Below, one piece after another: positions 34,624 through 47,112 of a stretch of DNA of 64,000 bases (its first letter is position 1; every line of letters starts with the position of its first letter). The notes under the pieces were generated by a model. It ran no database searches and was not told the DNA's origin. It saw nothing but the letters and a program-made list of their open reading frames with translations. A program made the translations under genes and the position numbers. The DNA comes from Argopecten irradians (Eukaryota > Mollusca > Bivalvia > Pectinida > Pectinidae): contig NC_091137.1 in the NCBI RefSeq assembly GCF_041381155.1, forward strand, positions 15,185,765-15,249,764, written 5' to 3'.

Positions 34624-34721
34624 TGTTTACTTTGCCAGTTACTTTTCAGTCACAATTCTAATTTTGTATCGTTATAAACAAAAAAGAAAAAGAAACGTTA
34701 ATTAAAGTTTGACATATTCGT

Positions 34722-34771
34722 TTATTCGTTGCTTTTGACCGGCGGGTATCTTGACAGAATCAGATTGGGAA
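34722..34771 (-). CDS. 162-residue protein gene, exon 5 (last)
   Basis: Acceptor TTTTTGTGTTTCAG; phase 1 in. Reads PNLILSRYPPVKSNE and stops at 34724-34722 (TAA). Confidence 0.75.
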
Positions 34772-37700
34772 CTGAAACACAAAAATAAACTCCGTCATTA
34801 TATTACATTTACTTATGGCTCCTGTTTCACACAGTGTATTTGGCGATATTAGAGATCTTTACATTTGCTACACCGACAGGAAAATGATTTTAGTCGGCAA
34901 GATACAGAAGATAAAACCTAGCAACATATAAAAAGACATGTATGCGGCAAACCAGTAAAGAATTCGATCATACTTAAAATACTGACGCAATGTACGGTGC
35001 TTTAATCATGGTCTCTAGCAATGTAGCTGTAATGACACACATATACGTTTCAAATTAATCAATCCGACCCTACCTATACCAGTGGCTGGACCGCCGGGCG
35101 GGGTGTGGCTGAACCGTGATGCTTTCGGGAAGTTGACGTCAGGTAATCGACCTGCTGGGTCGCGGTAGCTGACCCGGGATGTGGTGGTCTCCGTGTACAC
35201 GACGGCCGGGGCCTTACCTGGAAGTAATCATGGACTACGTTATCGTCACACCATAATTGTCATGACAAAGAAAACTTTGAAGCAATCTATTCATTTCTCC
35301 AGTCTACAAAGATATTATATGTAGCATCCACTATATTTTCCTTATTATAAGTCGCGCCTGAATAAGCTGAAAAGACCCCTTTTTATAACCCCCATCCAAC
35401 CCCCGTTTTTGTACACGTATAAACCGCACTAGAGTACAAGCCATGGTCAGTACTGACTGTAATCTGTCGGTAATTCGATAAAATGAAGATACATCTACAA
35501 TAATGTAAAAATATAATTGTCTGTGAAGTGTATATGCAGATATTGAAATTTCCAATTCACAATTCTGAGTCAATGAAGTTCAATTACTGGTTAATTTCTT
35601 CACTTTGAAACAGTAAAATGTATCTGGAAAGATTGAACGAAATAGATACGCTTATTAATCAAATATACCGTATAGCATTTTATACTGCGTTAGACCAATG
35701 TACATGTATATGTACATGTATACATATGGTATGTTGTAATCATGTACAATGCATATATAGTACATTTTAATTTTGCGCATGAAAAGTATTAATATCATCA
35801 ATTCACGATGATCGTTGTTAAGAAATGTTATTTTAATGTAAGACATTAGATCACTCGAAACAAAGTCTGCTCTAATAAGCCTAGGACGTTTTCCTCTGTC
35901 TGATAGCATAATGGAGCATGGTCGGTCTCCAATGTGTCGAATGGAAACATGCTTTATAATTAGTTACAATTCTACACATATCTGTGATAAAATTATCAAT
36001 ATTTGATACCTCGGTCACAACTATTATACGAAGACAACACGAATATACCATAGCCTTCCAAAACACACAGACATTCATGATCACTTACATAGCACACTGT
36101 CACCCTTACTAAATGACCGTATAGTTATGATAGGACATAAGTTTTCTATGTACCTAATTCGTTGACGTGTCGTATGAGAGGTCCACAGCTGAAGTTCACC
36201 CATCCTGGAATAGATCATACAAATCATATCAATAGATATAGTAATGTAGGCGGTAATCCAGTGTCCTAACAGTATCTAGATTTATACGAATTAAACTAGT
36301 CGAAAGATCTAGTAATCAACATTCAATTTAATTCATTTGTCAGTTTTGTTATAAGAAAATTATTCAATGATAGTCATAATTCAATATCACTTATCATTTA
36401 TGTATCAAGTAAGGGACTTACTTAGGTGGTCGACCATGGATGGAATCCTCCGGGATATTTTGTTGAAATCGGGGTGCCAAATACCATACGACTAAAAAAG
36501 ACACAGCAAATCATTATTTGTTAAAGATGCTCCACCGCCGACAGAGCATAAATGATATTCATTATTTGAACAATAATATGTGTTTAATCGTGTATATATA
36601 TATATATATATGTCTAATCAACACAAAAAAATTGCCTTTAGTGCATACGAAATCAGTACATCATTCCATAAAGGATATAGTGCGACGGATTTTTTTCGGG
36701 ATGCAAATAATCATTTTTGATATTTTTTACTTGAAGTAAAATTAGAAGCTCTAAATTTTCAACGATGGTAATGGTGTAAAGTAAGTAACTTTTGTAACTG
36801 AAGAAAAATACCAAATCGTCTGCTGCTGTTTTTGACAGTGAAAAAATACCATTTGTCAGCGGTGGAGCATCTTTAAACATTCTTTCAACCAAAGCATGCA
36901 ACAAAGCAGCGGAAAGCCAAGTCCCCTTATACGTAATAAAGGACTAAAACGGTTACCGCATCACAAGGTAACATTTGGGTAGCACCGGTACCATTGAATA
37001 CTAATTGGTTACTAATTTTAAGATTATAACAAACATCTTGGTGCCAACAAAATTGCACCGTTAAAATTATTGTTCGCTATACATACACTGAAATTCAACA
37101 TCTTGTGTGATCCTTAACAGTGTAAACCACGAATTCGTTTAAAGGTCCACTATCTTTCCGAAACGGCTTTTAATTTTTAAAATGGGAAAGTAAAACGAGA
37201 TCGATATTTTTGTATAGTCGCTAAAGTTATTAACTTACCGTTAATACTACACGTGTCATCACATTCTGAACAATTTGATTAAAATAAATAAAATGTTAAT
37301 TTTCATAACGCGGGTCGTCTTATGTTTCCCGCCGTCGTCCTAAATACCGCGCGGTACTTGACTATCACTGCGCCAGACGGCAAAACAGCGAAATAACTCT
37401 CCACTGTTATCAAACATTACGCAGGAAATCTTGCATATGTTTGGTGTTGTAACCTCATCTTAGGCCATTGGTATATATTTTCTGATGTTATTAATGTTTT
37501 TAAGAAACCTTTATGTTTTCCTCCGGAAAGGTAGTGGGCCTTTAAAGTATGTTCGCTATAATCAAGTTTACTTTATATGTGATAACCTTGTTGAACGTAC
37601 CGGCTTTTCCTGGCTAATTAGCTGGTATCGCAATCCCGGGGGGTGGGGATTCGCTACTCTTGTGGGAGACAGAATCCGTGGGAGATAGCGTGGTTTTGTT

Positions 37701-37774
37701 GTCTCGAACCCACCGTAGTCAGACAGGGTGGTACTGCGTGGTTTTCGGGTTCGCTTTGTGAAAACGTTTGCCAT
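34722..37774 (-). CDS. Five-exon gene for a 162-residue Pro/Arg/Tyr-rich protein of unknown function
   Basis: Complete gene assembled from five exons (37774-37601, 36491-36422, 36204-36154, 35217-35074, 34771-34722), all with GT-AG borders and consistent phases 0, 1, 1, 1. Start ATG at 37774 has a good context (AAAATGG). The protein is basic and rich in Pro, Arg, Ser, Thr and Tyr, with no signal peptide, membrane segment or coiled coil. Visible pieces are TLSDYGGFETTKPRYLPRIL, ANPHPPGLRYQL, YGIWHPDFNKISRRIPSM, WVNFSCGPLIRHVNEL, VVYTETTTSRVSYRDPAGRL and a C-terminus LILSRYPPVKSNE. Small, Pro/Tyr-rich, multi-exon proteins with short conserved patches are common among ciliary microtubule inner proteins; that is only a suggestion and I could not name a homologue. 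Codon structure and five matching junctions make a real gene very likely. Confidence 0.8.
35074..35217 (-). CDS. 162-residue protein gene, exon 4
   Basis: Acceptor ATTACTTCCAG, donor GTAGGG from 35073; phase 1 in and out. GC-rich compared with its surroundings. Reads KAPAVVYTETTTSRVSYRDP, then AGRLPDVNFPKASRFSHTPP and GGPATGI. Confidence 0.8.
   Translation of the reverse strand, partial: VRPRPSCTRRPPHPGSATATQQVDYLTSTSRKHHGSATPRPAVQPLV
36154..36204 (-). CDS. 162-residue protein gene, exon 3
   Basis: Acceptor GATCTATTCCAG, donor GTACAT from 36153; phase 1 in and out. Reads WVNFSCGPLIRHVNEL. Confidence 0.75.
36422..36491 (-). CDS. 162-residue protein gene, exon 2
   Basis: Acceptor TGTGTCTTTTTTAG, donor GTAAGT from 36421; phase 0 in, phase 1 out. 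Reads SYGIWHPDFNKISRRI, then PSMVDHL. Two other frames are open or nearly so; this one is chosen because it is the only one that joins exon 3 in frame. Confidence 0.75.
37143..37541. mobile_element. TTAA-flanked MITE, copy 2
   Basis: Flanked by TTAA at 37139-37142 and 37542-37545. Ends AGGTCCACTATCTTTCCG and GGAAAGGTAGTGGGCCT. Near-identical in layout to the element at 26587. It sits in intron 1 of the 162-residue gene, close to the exon 1 donor. Confidence 0.85.
37601..37774 (-). CDS. 162-residue protein gene, exon 1
   Basis: ATG at 37774; donor GTACGT begins at 37600; 58 codons, leaves in phase 0. The frame is open upstream of the ATG as well, but the first ATG with good context is used. 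Encodes MANVFTKRTRKPRSTT to QLISQEKP. The TTAA MITE ends 60 bases beyond the donor. Confidence 0.75.
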
Positions 37775-38914
37775 TTTCACAACAACGGATTGCAAAGACG
37801 GCTGTCGAATCCCGGGCTGCTGTTTCTAGTCCCAACCCAGCGGATATGCACCTATTCTACCAGTTCTTTACATCACTAGACATATGTTACAGGTATACAT
37901 TTACATCAGCAGGTAACTATGTAACGTCATAGCTTTATGACGTCATAAAATAGCCGAGTACAGGGTATTGTGACGTCACAATTGACTATTAGCCTGAATA
38001 TCTCTCAGTTTTTAACGTTAAGGTTAAAGAAACATTGGAATGGCTGTCTTTTTATTTCGCAAAAACTAGCATTATAACATTATAACATGATTGTAGTGAC
38101 TACAGATCATACAATAGATAGTTAATCGGTTGTGTGAATGGGTTTGGTTCACTTGTCGATATTGATAGGTTAATGAATGACAACAGTATTGTTTAATAAT
38201 TTTTAACATGGCAGAATAACGGAGATCTCAATTAAACAATACTTAAAGACAATCGTGAAATCGAATCAAAATGAGGACGATTTTAGAACATGTCGTCTTT
38301 TCAAGCGCAAAAACGAAAACGAACTTACGACTCAATCGTGATTTATCTTATGATTCGGGATAGATCCACAAGTCTTTGGTAAACGCGATGGTAAACTAAG
38401 GGGTGTTGTCTGTAAAAGGTTTTGTATCTTCACTTGCATAGAAAATTCAACAGAAGCATTTTGCAATGCACAGCAAAAATCCGTGGACATTTATTGGAAT
38501 GAGATGAGAATATCAATTTTCTGTATAACTACATGAAGTTGTTTTTAATATAGATATTTTGACGTGATAATATTTGTCAGTCATGCTGAGATTAAATTTC
38601 TCATGTACTGTTAGTTAAGCATGCTGATATGTATGCCAACACTTTTAACCACTATACATACAGTACCAAGACAATTCGATTATTAAAGTGTGGCACAATA
38701 CGTAATTTCAATTAACGGAGTATGGGGTAATTAACATTTTTAAAGAACTGTTTTTTTTCTGTTTCCTTTGTTTATTGTAAGGTAAATTCTGCCTTTTATG
38801 ACTTTAAAACACTTGCCCTGACTTGCACTGTTATTTCCTCAGCTTACTACCGGTATCCAGTCTGTAATACATTCCCTGTACGTACGGAGATAGTCGGGTA
38901 TATATCGATATAGG

Positions 38915-38966
38915 TATATAATTAGTTGTCCTTTTAAAGCTTAACGCCTGACAATCCGCTCAGTCA
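38915..38966 (+). promoter_or_regulatory. Candidate core promoter of the NmrA-like gene
   Basis: TATATA at 38915-38920 and a TTTAAA at about 38933 precede an initiator-like TCAGTC at 38960-38965. It would start the candidate non-coding exon ending at 39165. It lies about 1.2 kb from the divergent minus-strand start codon at 37774. Confidence 0.25.
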
Positions 38967-39165
38967 CTAGAACCATATAGAGAGTCGTCGAGGTGTGTCC
39001 GGGCCTGAAAGTTTTATTGAACCAGTAGCTAAGGAATTAAGTTCTATTATCGCACATGCGCCCTGTATTACGTTGCCACATGGTACTAAGATCTACCTTG
39101 GATTAGCACAGGAACTAAACTATAGTGGAGTTGTCCATTATAATTGTTTGATTCATCTGAATCAG
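38961..39165 (+). other. Candidate 5' non-coding exon (NmrA-like gene)
   Basis: Ends with a consensus donor TCTGAATCAG|GTAAGAG at 39165/39166. The next plus-strand acceptor with a gene behind it is GTTTCAG at 47102-47108, directly before the NmrA-like start codon, so this may be its first exon with an 8 kb intron. It could equally be part of a non-coding transcript. A short open frame (38995-39165) is not obviously protein-like. Confidence 0.3.
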
Positions 39166-42100
39166 GTAAGAGTTTTATTTTACTTCTTAACTTTTAAAAC
39201 ATGAAAACATATAAAGTATATATCTTGTCTCTATATATACATGTATTGTAAATGATAAGTCAGTTTTGTTTATGTTTCGATGAAAGGTTCGAGACAAACA
39301 TAATACACGACGTATCGTATTATCAGGGGACGCAATGTAAACTATAAAATATTATACAATATGTCGGCATCTGTGTCAGCTAATTATAACTGCCCTGTTT
39401 CTAATACTAAATAATTCCCACGTTTGATATTATAAAAATAGTGTGATTTACAGCGAGATATGCCATTCATGATTAACTACGTATGGCCTATAACATTACA
39501 TTAACACTATAACACCTGTTATCGATTACTAATCGATACAGATCGCCGATCACTGATACCCCATACCGTGTACATATCATCGTCCATTCATCACACTAAC
39601 AATTACCGTAAAAGATTTCCTTCTGTGTACAACATGTACTAAATGTTAGATCTTACGTTGATACATTAATGTCACAAAGGGATTAGGCACGGATTGTCCT
39701 AATAACTTACATTGTAAACGGCCTTCTCTTACAATATAAGTTTGACGCTGTTTTGAAATTTTGTTAAACCATTTGTTAAATGTTCATGTATAACTTCAAA
39801 GACATACATGTATTAAGCATTGAATTGCATTCAGCTGGCAATTATAAGATTATTATGTCAACTGGACAGCGGTAAATTCAACACGAAGAGCGCCAATGCT
39901 GTCCCTTTGGCATTCATAGTCCTATCATTGCCAACTGATTATATCTTGATACTTATTTCTACACTTGATAAAGATTGTTAGATAAAATCCCAAGATATTT
40001 TGCATCCAAAATGAATAAACAATTCATATTGTAACCAATGGAACGATCACTGACACGACAATGTTGACGTCACAATGATAATGACGTCAAGATAAGCAGA
40101 TGGCAGTTCATAACTGTTGAACATCAACCAATTGCGTTTGGTAAAGTTACATAGTGGAGTTATAGTGAAAATGATCCCGATGCACGACGTCCTGGGATCG
40201 TAACAAACTCAATAGCCCTGTATTCTATTCTGTCTATTGCTCTTTATGAATACTTTCTATGCTGATAAGTAGACAATATGATAGAAAACGATGCCAGAGT
40301 TTCTTTACTTTAAAGCTGGTCTTTATTCGCACGACTTCATATCCCTTTAAACTCTTTGTTTTATACACATTTTCGTTAATACCAGGTCAAATCTTTACAA
40401 CCGTCTGTATAACTTTCCACATAGCGCATTCAGTCAATCAAATCCATTGAATGGCTGAGTTCATTGGGGGACGACTTCATTGTTAACAATGATAGAGTTG
40501 TGTGTCGGTTGATATAGTGACGCGCATTGTTAATTGGGATAGATATACATGTCAGTAGTTTACTAGATATGTGATGGATATTATAGTTGACCATTCACCA
40601 CAACGTGAATTAATTTCGGCTTGTAAATGGCGACTGACAAAATTAACAACATATATATTTACACGACATGCATGTATAAGGTTTTTAATTTTTGTTTAAT
40701 AAAACCTGGACGTTATGACGTTTCATTATCAATAAGCGGTACTTTCGTGATTCGTAATTTATGGGTAATATAATGCCGTTTTATAAAAGATTGATTTATA
40801 ACTCAGGGTGGGGGTATCAATATGCTAACCATACTATAGATTTTTTTATGGCCGTGGGGAGGGAGGGGGTAGGGGTGTACTAACTTCGGTTTATGAAAAA
40901 TACGTTTGAAAATGGTCGATGAGGGTAGGTACATGTCGGTATTTAAAACTAACATTGGTTTTGGGTTTATGTTGTTCTGTACGGAATTAACCGATTTATA
41001 CGATCTACGTGGAGTTATAGATAAGACGATGACAGTAAATGTACAGTCTTTAGTGGACGAGAATTTGACAAGATTAATACCAAACTCATAACACTCAAGC
41101 ACCCCGGAATCCGGCGTTTCCATATATATCTCTACTAAGACAAATATTGATGTATAAATTGGCACCTTGTCCAGATCGCCTCCCCGGTTATTAATACAAG
41201 ATTTGTCTATAATATTTACTGCACAAATCTGATCCTACCTGATTAAATAACACACATCTATATATCTCTAGTTATTTAAACAGTGAATGTCTTCCTATCA
41301 GTACTCCAGGTACGCCTTGTCTTATTGATAAAGAAACGATATCATATAGCTTGCCCTGTAATCGATTCCGCTGTGTCGGGGTCATGTTCAAGCTTTCCTG
41401 CAGATCTATCAAGTTTTAATGGTATTCTTAATTGAAATACCATCGATTTTCATTGTATTGTCTGTTTATGGATGCACGGATATAATGCATCACTTTCAAA
41501 GAAATTAAAACTTGGTATATTCTGAATACCGAACGGGATGGAGCGTAATGAATCTAGGCGTCACTTGGAAAGGAACAATCTTTATAACAGGAATATATCG
41601 GTAATGGGGTTTGGTTTGTTGAAGTTATAACTTTAATGAACTAAAACTTGAGTGATTCATTTTTTAACTTTAAACGAAATATAACGATAATGACTGACGA
41701 TAGCAATTTGATTTTGAATAATAAATATCGTTCCCTTGGATATTAGGTATACCTGTATAGACATTCAGACTAGAAGTGATATGGACGGAACATTGATTTT
41801 GGCCATGACAAGTAATATTGATATCAATCAATTCACCTCTTTACCTCAGTAAAGTTTACTCAACTTTGATATAGAAATATGTACATAGAAATTATCAAAT
41901 GTCAGTTAGAAAACTCTGCTGATGTTATTGTCTTGGCACTGAAAACATAATGGGAAAAATTGTAACGATATCACTACAGGTACAACATAAGGATTGGTCA
42001 AGGCCTAGGTCTTTTCTACAAAAATGATTACTCATGTTCTGTCGTAGACCACCTTTATCAGACACCCAGATATGAGGAGACTATCCAAACTATCACACAG

Positions 42101-43302
42101 ACATCAAGCTAACGACACTTGGTTGATTTTTTCACACCACCACTTTAATTGAGGTAACGTTCCCATCGTCCTGTTTGAATGTCCTTTAAATGTCCACAGG
42201 ACAATAACTAACCGACTCATTCTACCTTTCTACCAGATAACATTATTCTTATACTAAACTGACTTTGGACTTCAGGGATTGTTTTATATAAGTTTCTGAA
42301 AAACTAGTAACATTAACAGTCTGAAAGGTGTGATACTAAATTTTCGCCGTTTTGGCTCTTGGAAAGCATTTCAAAATTGCTGACAATTCTAACAGGCCGA
42401 ATGACATGTATTACATGTTCCTGTATGTACATGACGATTGCACGAAACTATTCTCCACGACAATGGATGGCTATGGAGCAGGCTCCAATCGTGATGTATC
42501 CCGTTAGACATCATTGTTGTATCCTATATAGAAAGCCGAGGACTTTACTAAAGAAAAAAACATGATTCCGTAACTGCCATTGCAACATTGTAAATTGTGT
42601 TACAATACGTGTATTATACCCAGGATTTCTGACTTCTCTTTACCGACATAATGTTACACCAAAACCTTATAGCTAAGCCAAAAACAAGGGGTAATCAAAC
42701 AAGGTGTCTAAAGTCTCTGTGGACAGTAGAAATAGGTGTAAAACTGTTACTCATTGATCTTAGGTTCCCTTTATATTGAGAATGGTACACAGGTATATAC
42801 GCGTCGTATATTGTTTCTTTGTGTTTCCATACACGAATCGCCTCCGAAAACTTGGGTCAGAGCTAATCGTAGACACGAAAAATACCGCTACATATCATAT
42901 ATAGAATTACCTGTTTGATCACCATCCTTTAAAAACACTTTAAATCAAGCACGTTTGTTATGTCGTAGTAAGAGGTCTTTTCCCACAAAAACATTTTTGA
43001 ACATTAAAACTTTAGGAACTTACTAATGTCCCCAAATACAGAATCACATAGATCGTGAATGAAATACAGTTTATATACCGGTACATTTGGAAGCACCATT
43101 GTCAACTCTATAGACCATTTAAAGAGGTTTTAGTGCCTTGATAAACGAGAGCTAATCCACTCTCAACTTGGTGTATACATACATCATGTAGAGTATGATT
43201 TTAACGATATTTAACTCTTAAAACTCCCAAAATGATCCATGGACACTCTGGAAACTTCAAGTATAGATTCCTTTGGTGATGAGCACCACTTACGGTCTTC
43301 TT
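39166..43302. other. Unassigned AT-rich sequence, perhaps first intron of the NmrA-like gene
   Basis: No tandem arrays and no convincing exons. Short open frames at 40259, 40803-41165 and 42359 lack splice borders with matching phase. Confidence 0.45.
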
Positions 43303-46300
43303 AGGCCATGGGCTAGGAGGGTCCCACATGCACCCCCCCCCCCCCCCCAAACCTCCGAACCAATATTTTTCTGAACCCTTATGACCCACTGATCACAAAT
43401 CAAAGTGTTAACATTGCATAAGTTGGGATGAACTTCCGGTTATGACGTCATCAAGATGGCCGCCATCCCGAATTTCACTAAAAATTGAAAAATAGTCATA
43501 ACATTAACATTTTTCAACCGAAGTAGACAAATGAGGTATCAAAATGACCACAATAGAACAACAAATACATATCAGGACCAAAACATCCAATATATGTAGT
43601 GATTTCTACGTAGGAAATGAAAAAATCGGATTTAAAGCTCAAAAATGGTGATTTTTCAGCAAATTTTTCATATTTTGTTTGACACAGCAACAATGTTTCT
43701 CAACAGCAATCTATTATTTCTAATAAGTTTTTTGACCACTTGTCAATCAGTTTAAGCAACAAAAACAACCAAAACCAATGTTAACATCGTATAAGTTCCG
43801 GTTATGACGTCATCAAGATGGCCACCATCTCGAATTTCACTGAAAAATGAAAAATAGTCATAACATTGACATTTTTCAACTGTAGTAGACAAATGAGGTA
43901 TCAAAATGACCACAATAGAACAACAAATACATGTCATGACCAAATAATCCAATATATGTAGTGATTTGAACGCAGGAAATGAAAAAAAAAATTAAGCTCA
44001 AAAATGGTAATTTTTTAGCATTTTTTCATATTTGGCTTGACGCAGCAAAATTGTTTCCCAACAACAAATTATTATTCACAATCAGTTTTTTGACCTCTTA
44101 TCAATCGGTTAAAACAACAACAACAAAAATATATAGAAATACAAAAGAGAATTGTTATACCATCATTTGGTTTACAAAACATAACCGGATGCTGCATATG
44201 ATTGTTATTTTTTCCAAACCGCAAACACTACAGTTTCCTGGTGTCTTGGAATTTCCTGAATATAACATTGGCTATTGACGATTTATATCTTAACAAATTC
44301 GAATTTAAAGTTGGCTGAATATCTAAGTGGGACTTCAAAATAATCCATTTTCATGTTCGAAATTTTGTAGCTAGTAGCCTCTTAAACTGAATTATTACAG
44401 CAAAACGCCAACTAATAGCTATAGGGTATCAAATTAAAGTTCCGTAAATACCATGACACTTTTCGAAACATATTGTGTCTTTTAGAATGAGCACATCCAT
44501 TGTTTATTTCCTGTGCATAACGTAAGGAAATATAAGATGGTTACTACGGTGTCACATATTTCTTTCACTAGTTCTTAATGATAATCATTTTCGTTGTGCG
44601 TGCTTTCTCGCCAGAGTGTCGTCTTCGACCTCGGTGACCTGATGTGACATTGCATTACCGGGTTACCATCGTGGTTCTAACTTGCAACTGTCCATGGTCA
44701 GAGTTAAGATCAGAAACATCGGCTTCAGGGATGTGGGAGCTCTTCCTGTTTCCAACCTAGTTTCACCTAGATTCACATATCGTATATGATGTTCCAGACT
44801 TCCCAGGCATAATGGAAAAGACACCAGATCAACATTCTGCAGAGGGTTGAGTTGGTTCTCCTTAATTCGTATGAAGCACAATTCCTCATTCTTGTGAACC
44901 TCAGTGACCATAGGTAGCACAGGTGGATTCTTTGAGGTCATAAATGAGGTCTGCAGTGAAGTTTCACTCTTTGCCAAGTCTGGAAAGCACTTTAGAGAAC
45001 TTTTTACTAGAGAGTCTTCAATGGTCTCTTTGCGCATACACCAGATGTGCACCTTCTAGGGGGTAAGGAAAAGTCAGACCAATGAAAAACATTTAACATT
45101 TATGCCCTCATTAATGACCTCGATGATATCACCTGTGCCATTTATGGTTGCACGAGGGTCCACAAGATTGATGAATAGTACTTCATACGAATTATGGAGT
45201 TATGTGCTAAGGAGAACCTATTCCACAATTGGAAGAATGTGCATCTGGTGTAATTTCCATTATGCCGGAGAAGTCTGAAACAGCATATACGTACGATATG
45301 TTAAAATCTGAAAGAGATCCCACATCCCTGAACATGTTGTTCCCGATATGAACTCTGGCCATGGATTGGTCATAAAAGGCTAGAACAACACTGGTAATGC
45401 AGTGTCACATGAGCTCATCGACATCGAAGACGTCGATCTGGCTTTCGACGAATTGGATACTGATATCTCGAGTACTCTGATTCGGACTGCATGTACCAGC
45501 TACCAGATATGCCGAGTCTCTTCAGTGGATAGGTCAGTGAGGCGAGAAAGCACGCACAATGATAATGGTTATCATTGAGAACCAGTGAAGGACATATTAG
45601 TGACATTGTAGTAACCATCTGACATTTTGCTTATGCTATGCATAGCAAATAAACAATGAATGTGCTCATTTTCAAAGACACAAACGCTTTGGGAACTGTT
45701 AATGATATTAACGGAAACACAGGCTTAGCTTAGGTTACATTTGTTACGCTATCAGTAGGTGTTGTGTTATATTTGAGACGCTGCTAATCTACAAAATTGA
45801 GGGTATAACAATGATTCTTTTTTTGCAATTCTATATATTTTTGTTTTTGTTTTTTGTTTTTACTGATTGATAGGAGTTTAAAATAACTGATTACGAGTAA
45901 TAATTTGTTGTTGGGAAACATTTCTGCTGCGTCAAGCCAAGTATGGAAAATTTGCTGAAAAATCACCATTTTTGAGCTTAAAAGCTTATTTTTTATTTCT
46001 TTCGTACAAATCATTACACATATTGGATTATTTGGTCCTGATATGTATTTGTCGTTCTATTGTGGTCATTTTGATACCACATTTGTCTAATTTAGTTTAA
46101 AAATATCAGTGTAATGACTATTCTTCATTTTTTTAGTGAAATTCGAGATGGTGGCCATCTTGATGACGTCAAAACCGGAACCTATACAATGTTAACATTT
46201 GTTTTTATTGTTGTTGTTGTTTAAACTGATTGATAAGTGGTCAAAAAACTTATTAGAAATAATAGATTGATGTTGGGAAACATTTTTGCTGCGTCAAACA

Positions 46301-47023
46301 AAATATGAAAAATTTGCTGAAAAATCACAATTTTTGAGCTTTAAATCCGATTTTTTCATTTCCTACGTAGAAATCACTACATATATTGGATATTTTGGTC
46401 CTGATATGTATTTGTTGTTCTATTGTGGTCATTTTGATACCACATTTGTCTAATTTAGTTTAAAAATATCAGTGTAATGACTATTCTTCATTTTTTAGTG
46501 AAATTCGAGATGGTGGCCATCTTGATGACGTCAAAACCGGAACCTATACAATGTTAACATTTGTTTTTATTGTTGTTGTTGTTTAAACTGATTGATAAGT
46601 GGTCAAAAAACTTATTAGAAATAATAGATTGATGTTGGGAAACATTTTTGCTGCGTCAAACAAAATATGAAAAATTTGCTGAAAAATCACAATTTTTGAG
46701 CTTTAAATCCGATTTTTTCATTTCCTACGTAGAAATCACTACATATATTGGATATTTTGGTCCTGATATGTATTTGTTGTTCTATTGTGGTCATTTTGAT
46801 ACCTCATTTGTCTACTTCGGTTAAAAAATGTTAATGTTATGACTATTTTTCAATTTTGAGTGAAATTCGAGATGGCGGCCATCTTGATGACGTCATAACC
46901 GGAAGTTCATCCCAACTTATGCAATGTTAACATTTTGATTTGTGATCAGTGGGTCATAAGGGTTCAGAAAAATATTGGTTCGGAGGTTTGGGGGGTGCAT
47001 GTGGGACCCTCCTAGCCCATGAC
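43303..47023. mobile_element. 3.7-kb foldback element (giant imperfect inverted repeat)
   Basis: Left end CCATGGGCTAGGAGGGTCCC returns at 46998-47018 as GGGACCCTCCTAGCCCATG. The arms (about 43303-44620 and 45530-47023) are inverted copies, each with repeated blocks of about 355 bp carrying TATGACGTCATCAAGATGG, GTAGACAAATGAGGTATC and AAATACATATCAGGACC. The inner part (44640-45480) is also inverted but more diverged: a segment near ATGTTCCAGACTTCCCAGG returns as the complement of CCGGAGAAGTCTGAAACAGC. A 129-codon minus-strand frame (45052-44663) lies in the left inner arm; I see no transposase motif in it. The element ends about 85 bases before the NmrA-like exon. Confidence 0.8.
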
Positions 47024-47112
47024 CTATCTGCTTGTTCAAAAATAAATGTTCGAGTTAACCGAATACTCCAGTTTACATGTATTTAAGTCGTACGTTTATC
47101 TGTTTCAGAGCC

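Noticed and set aside
40803..41165. Overlapping frames on both strands (120 and 61 codons)
   Set aside because: No phase-compatible splice sites and no family resemblance; left unannotated.
43332..43348. Long C run (and G run at 8308-8319) as a regulatory signal
   Set aside because: Simple homopolymers; the first lies within the end of the foldback element.
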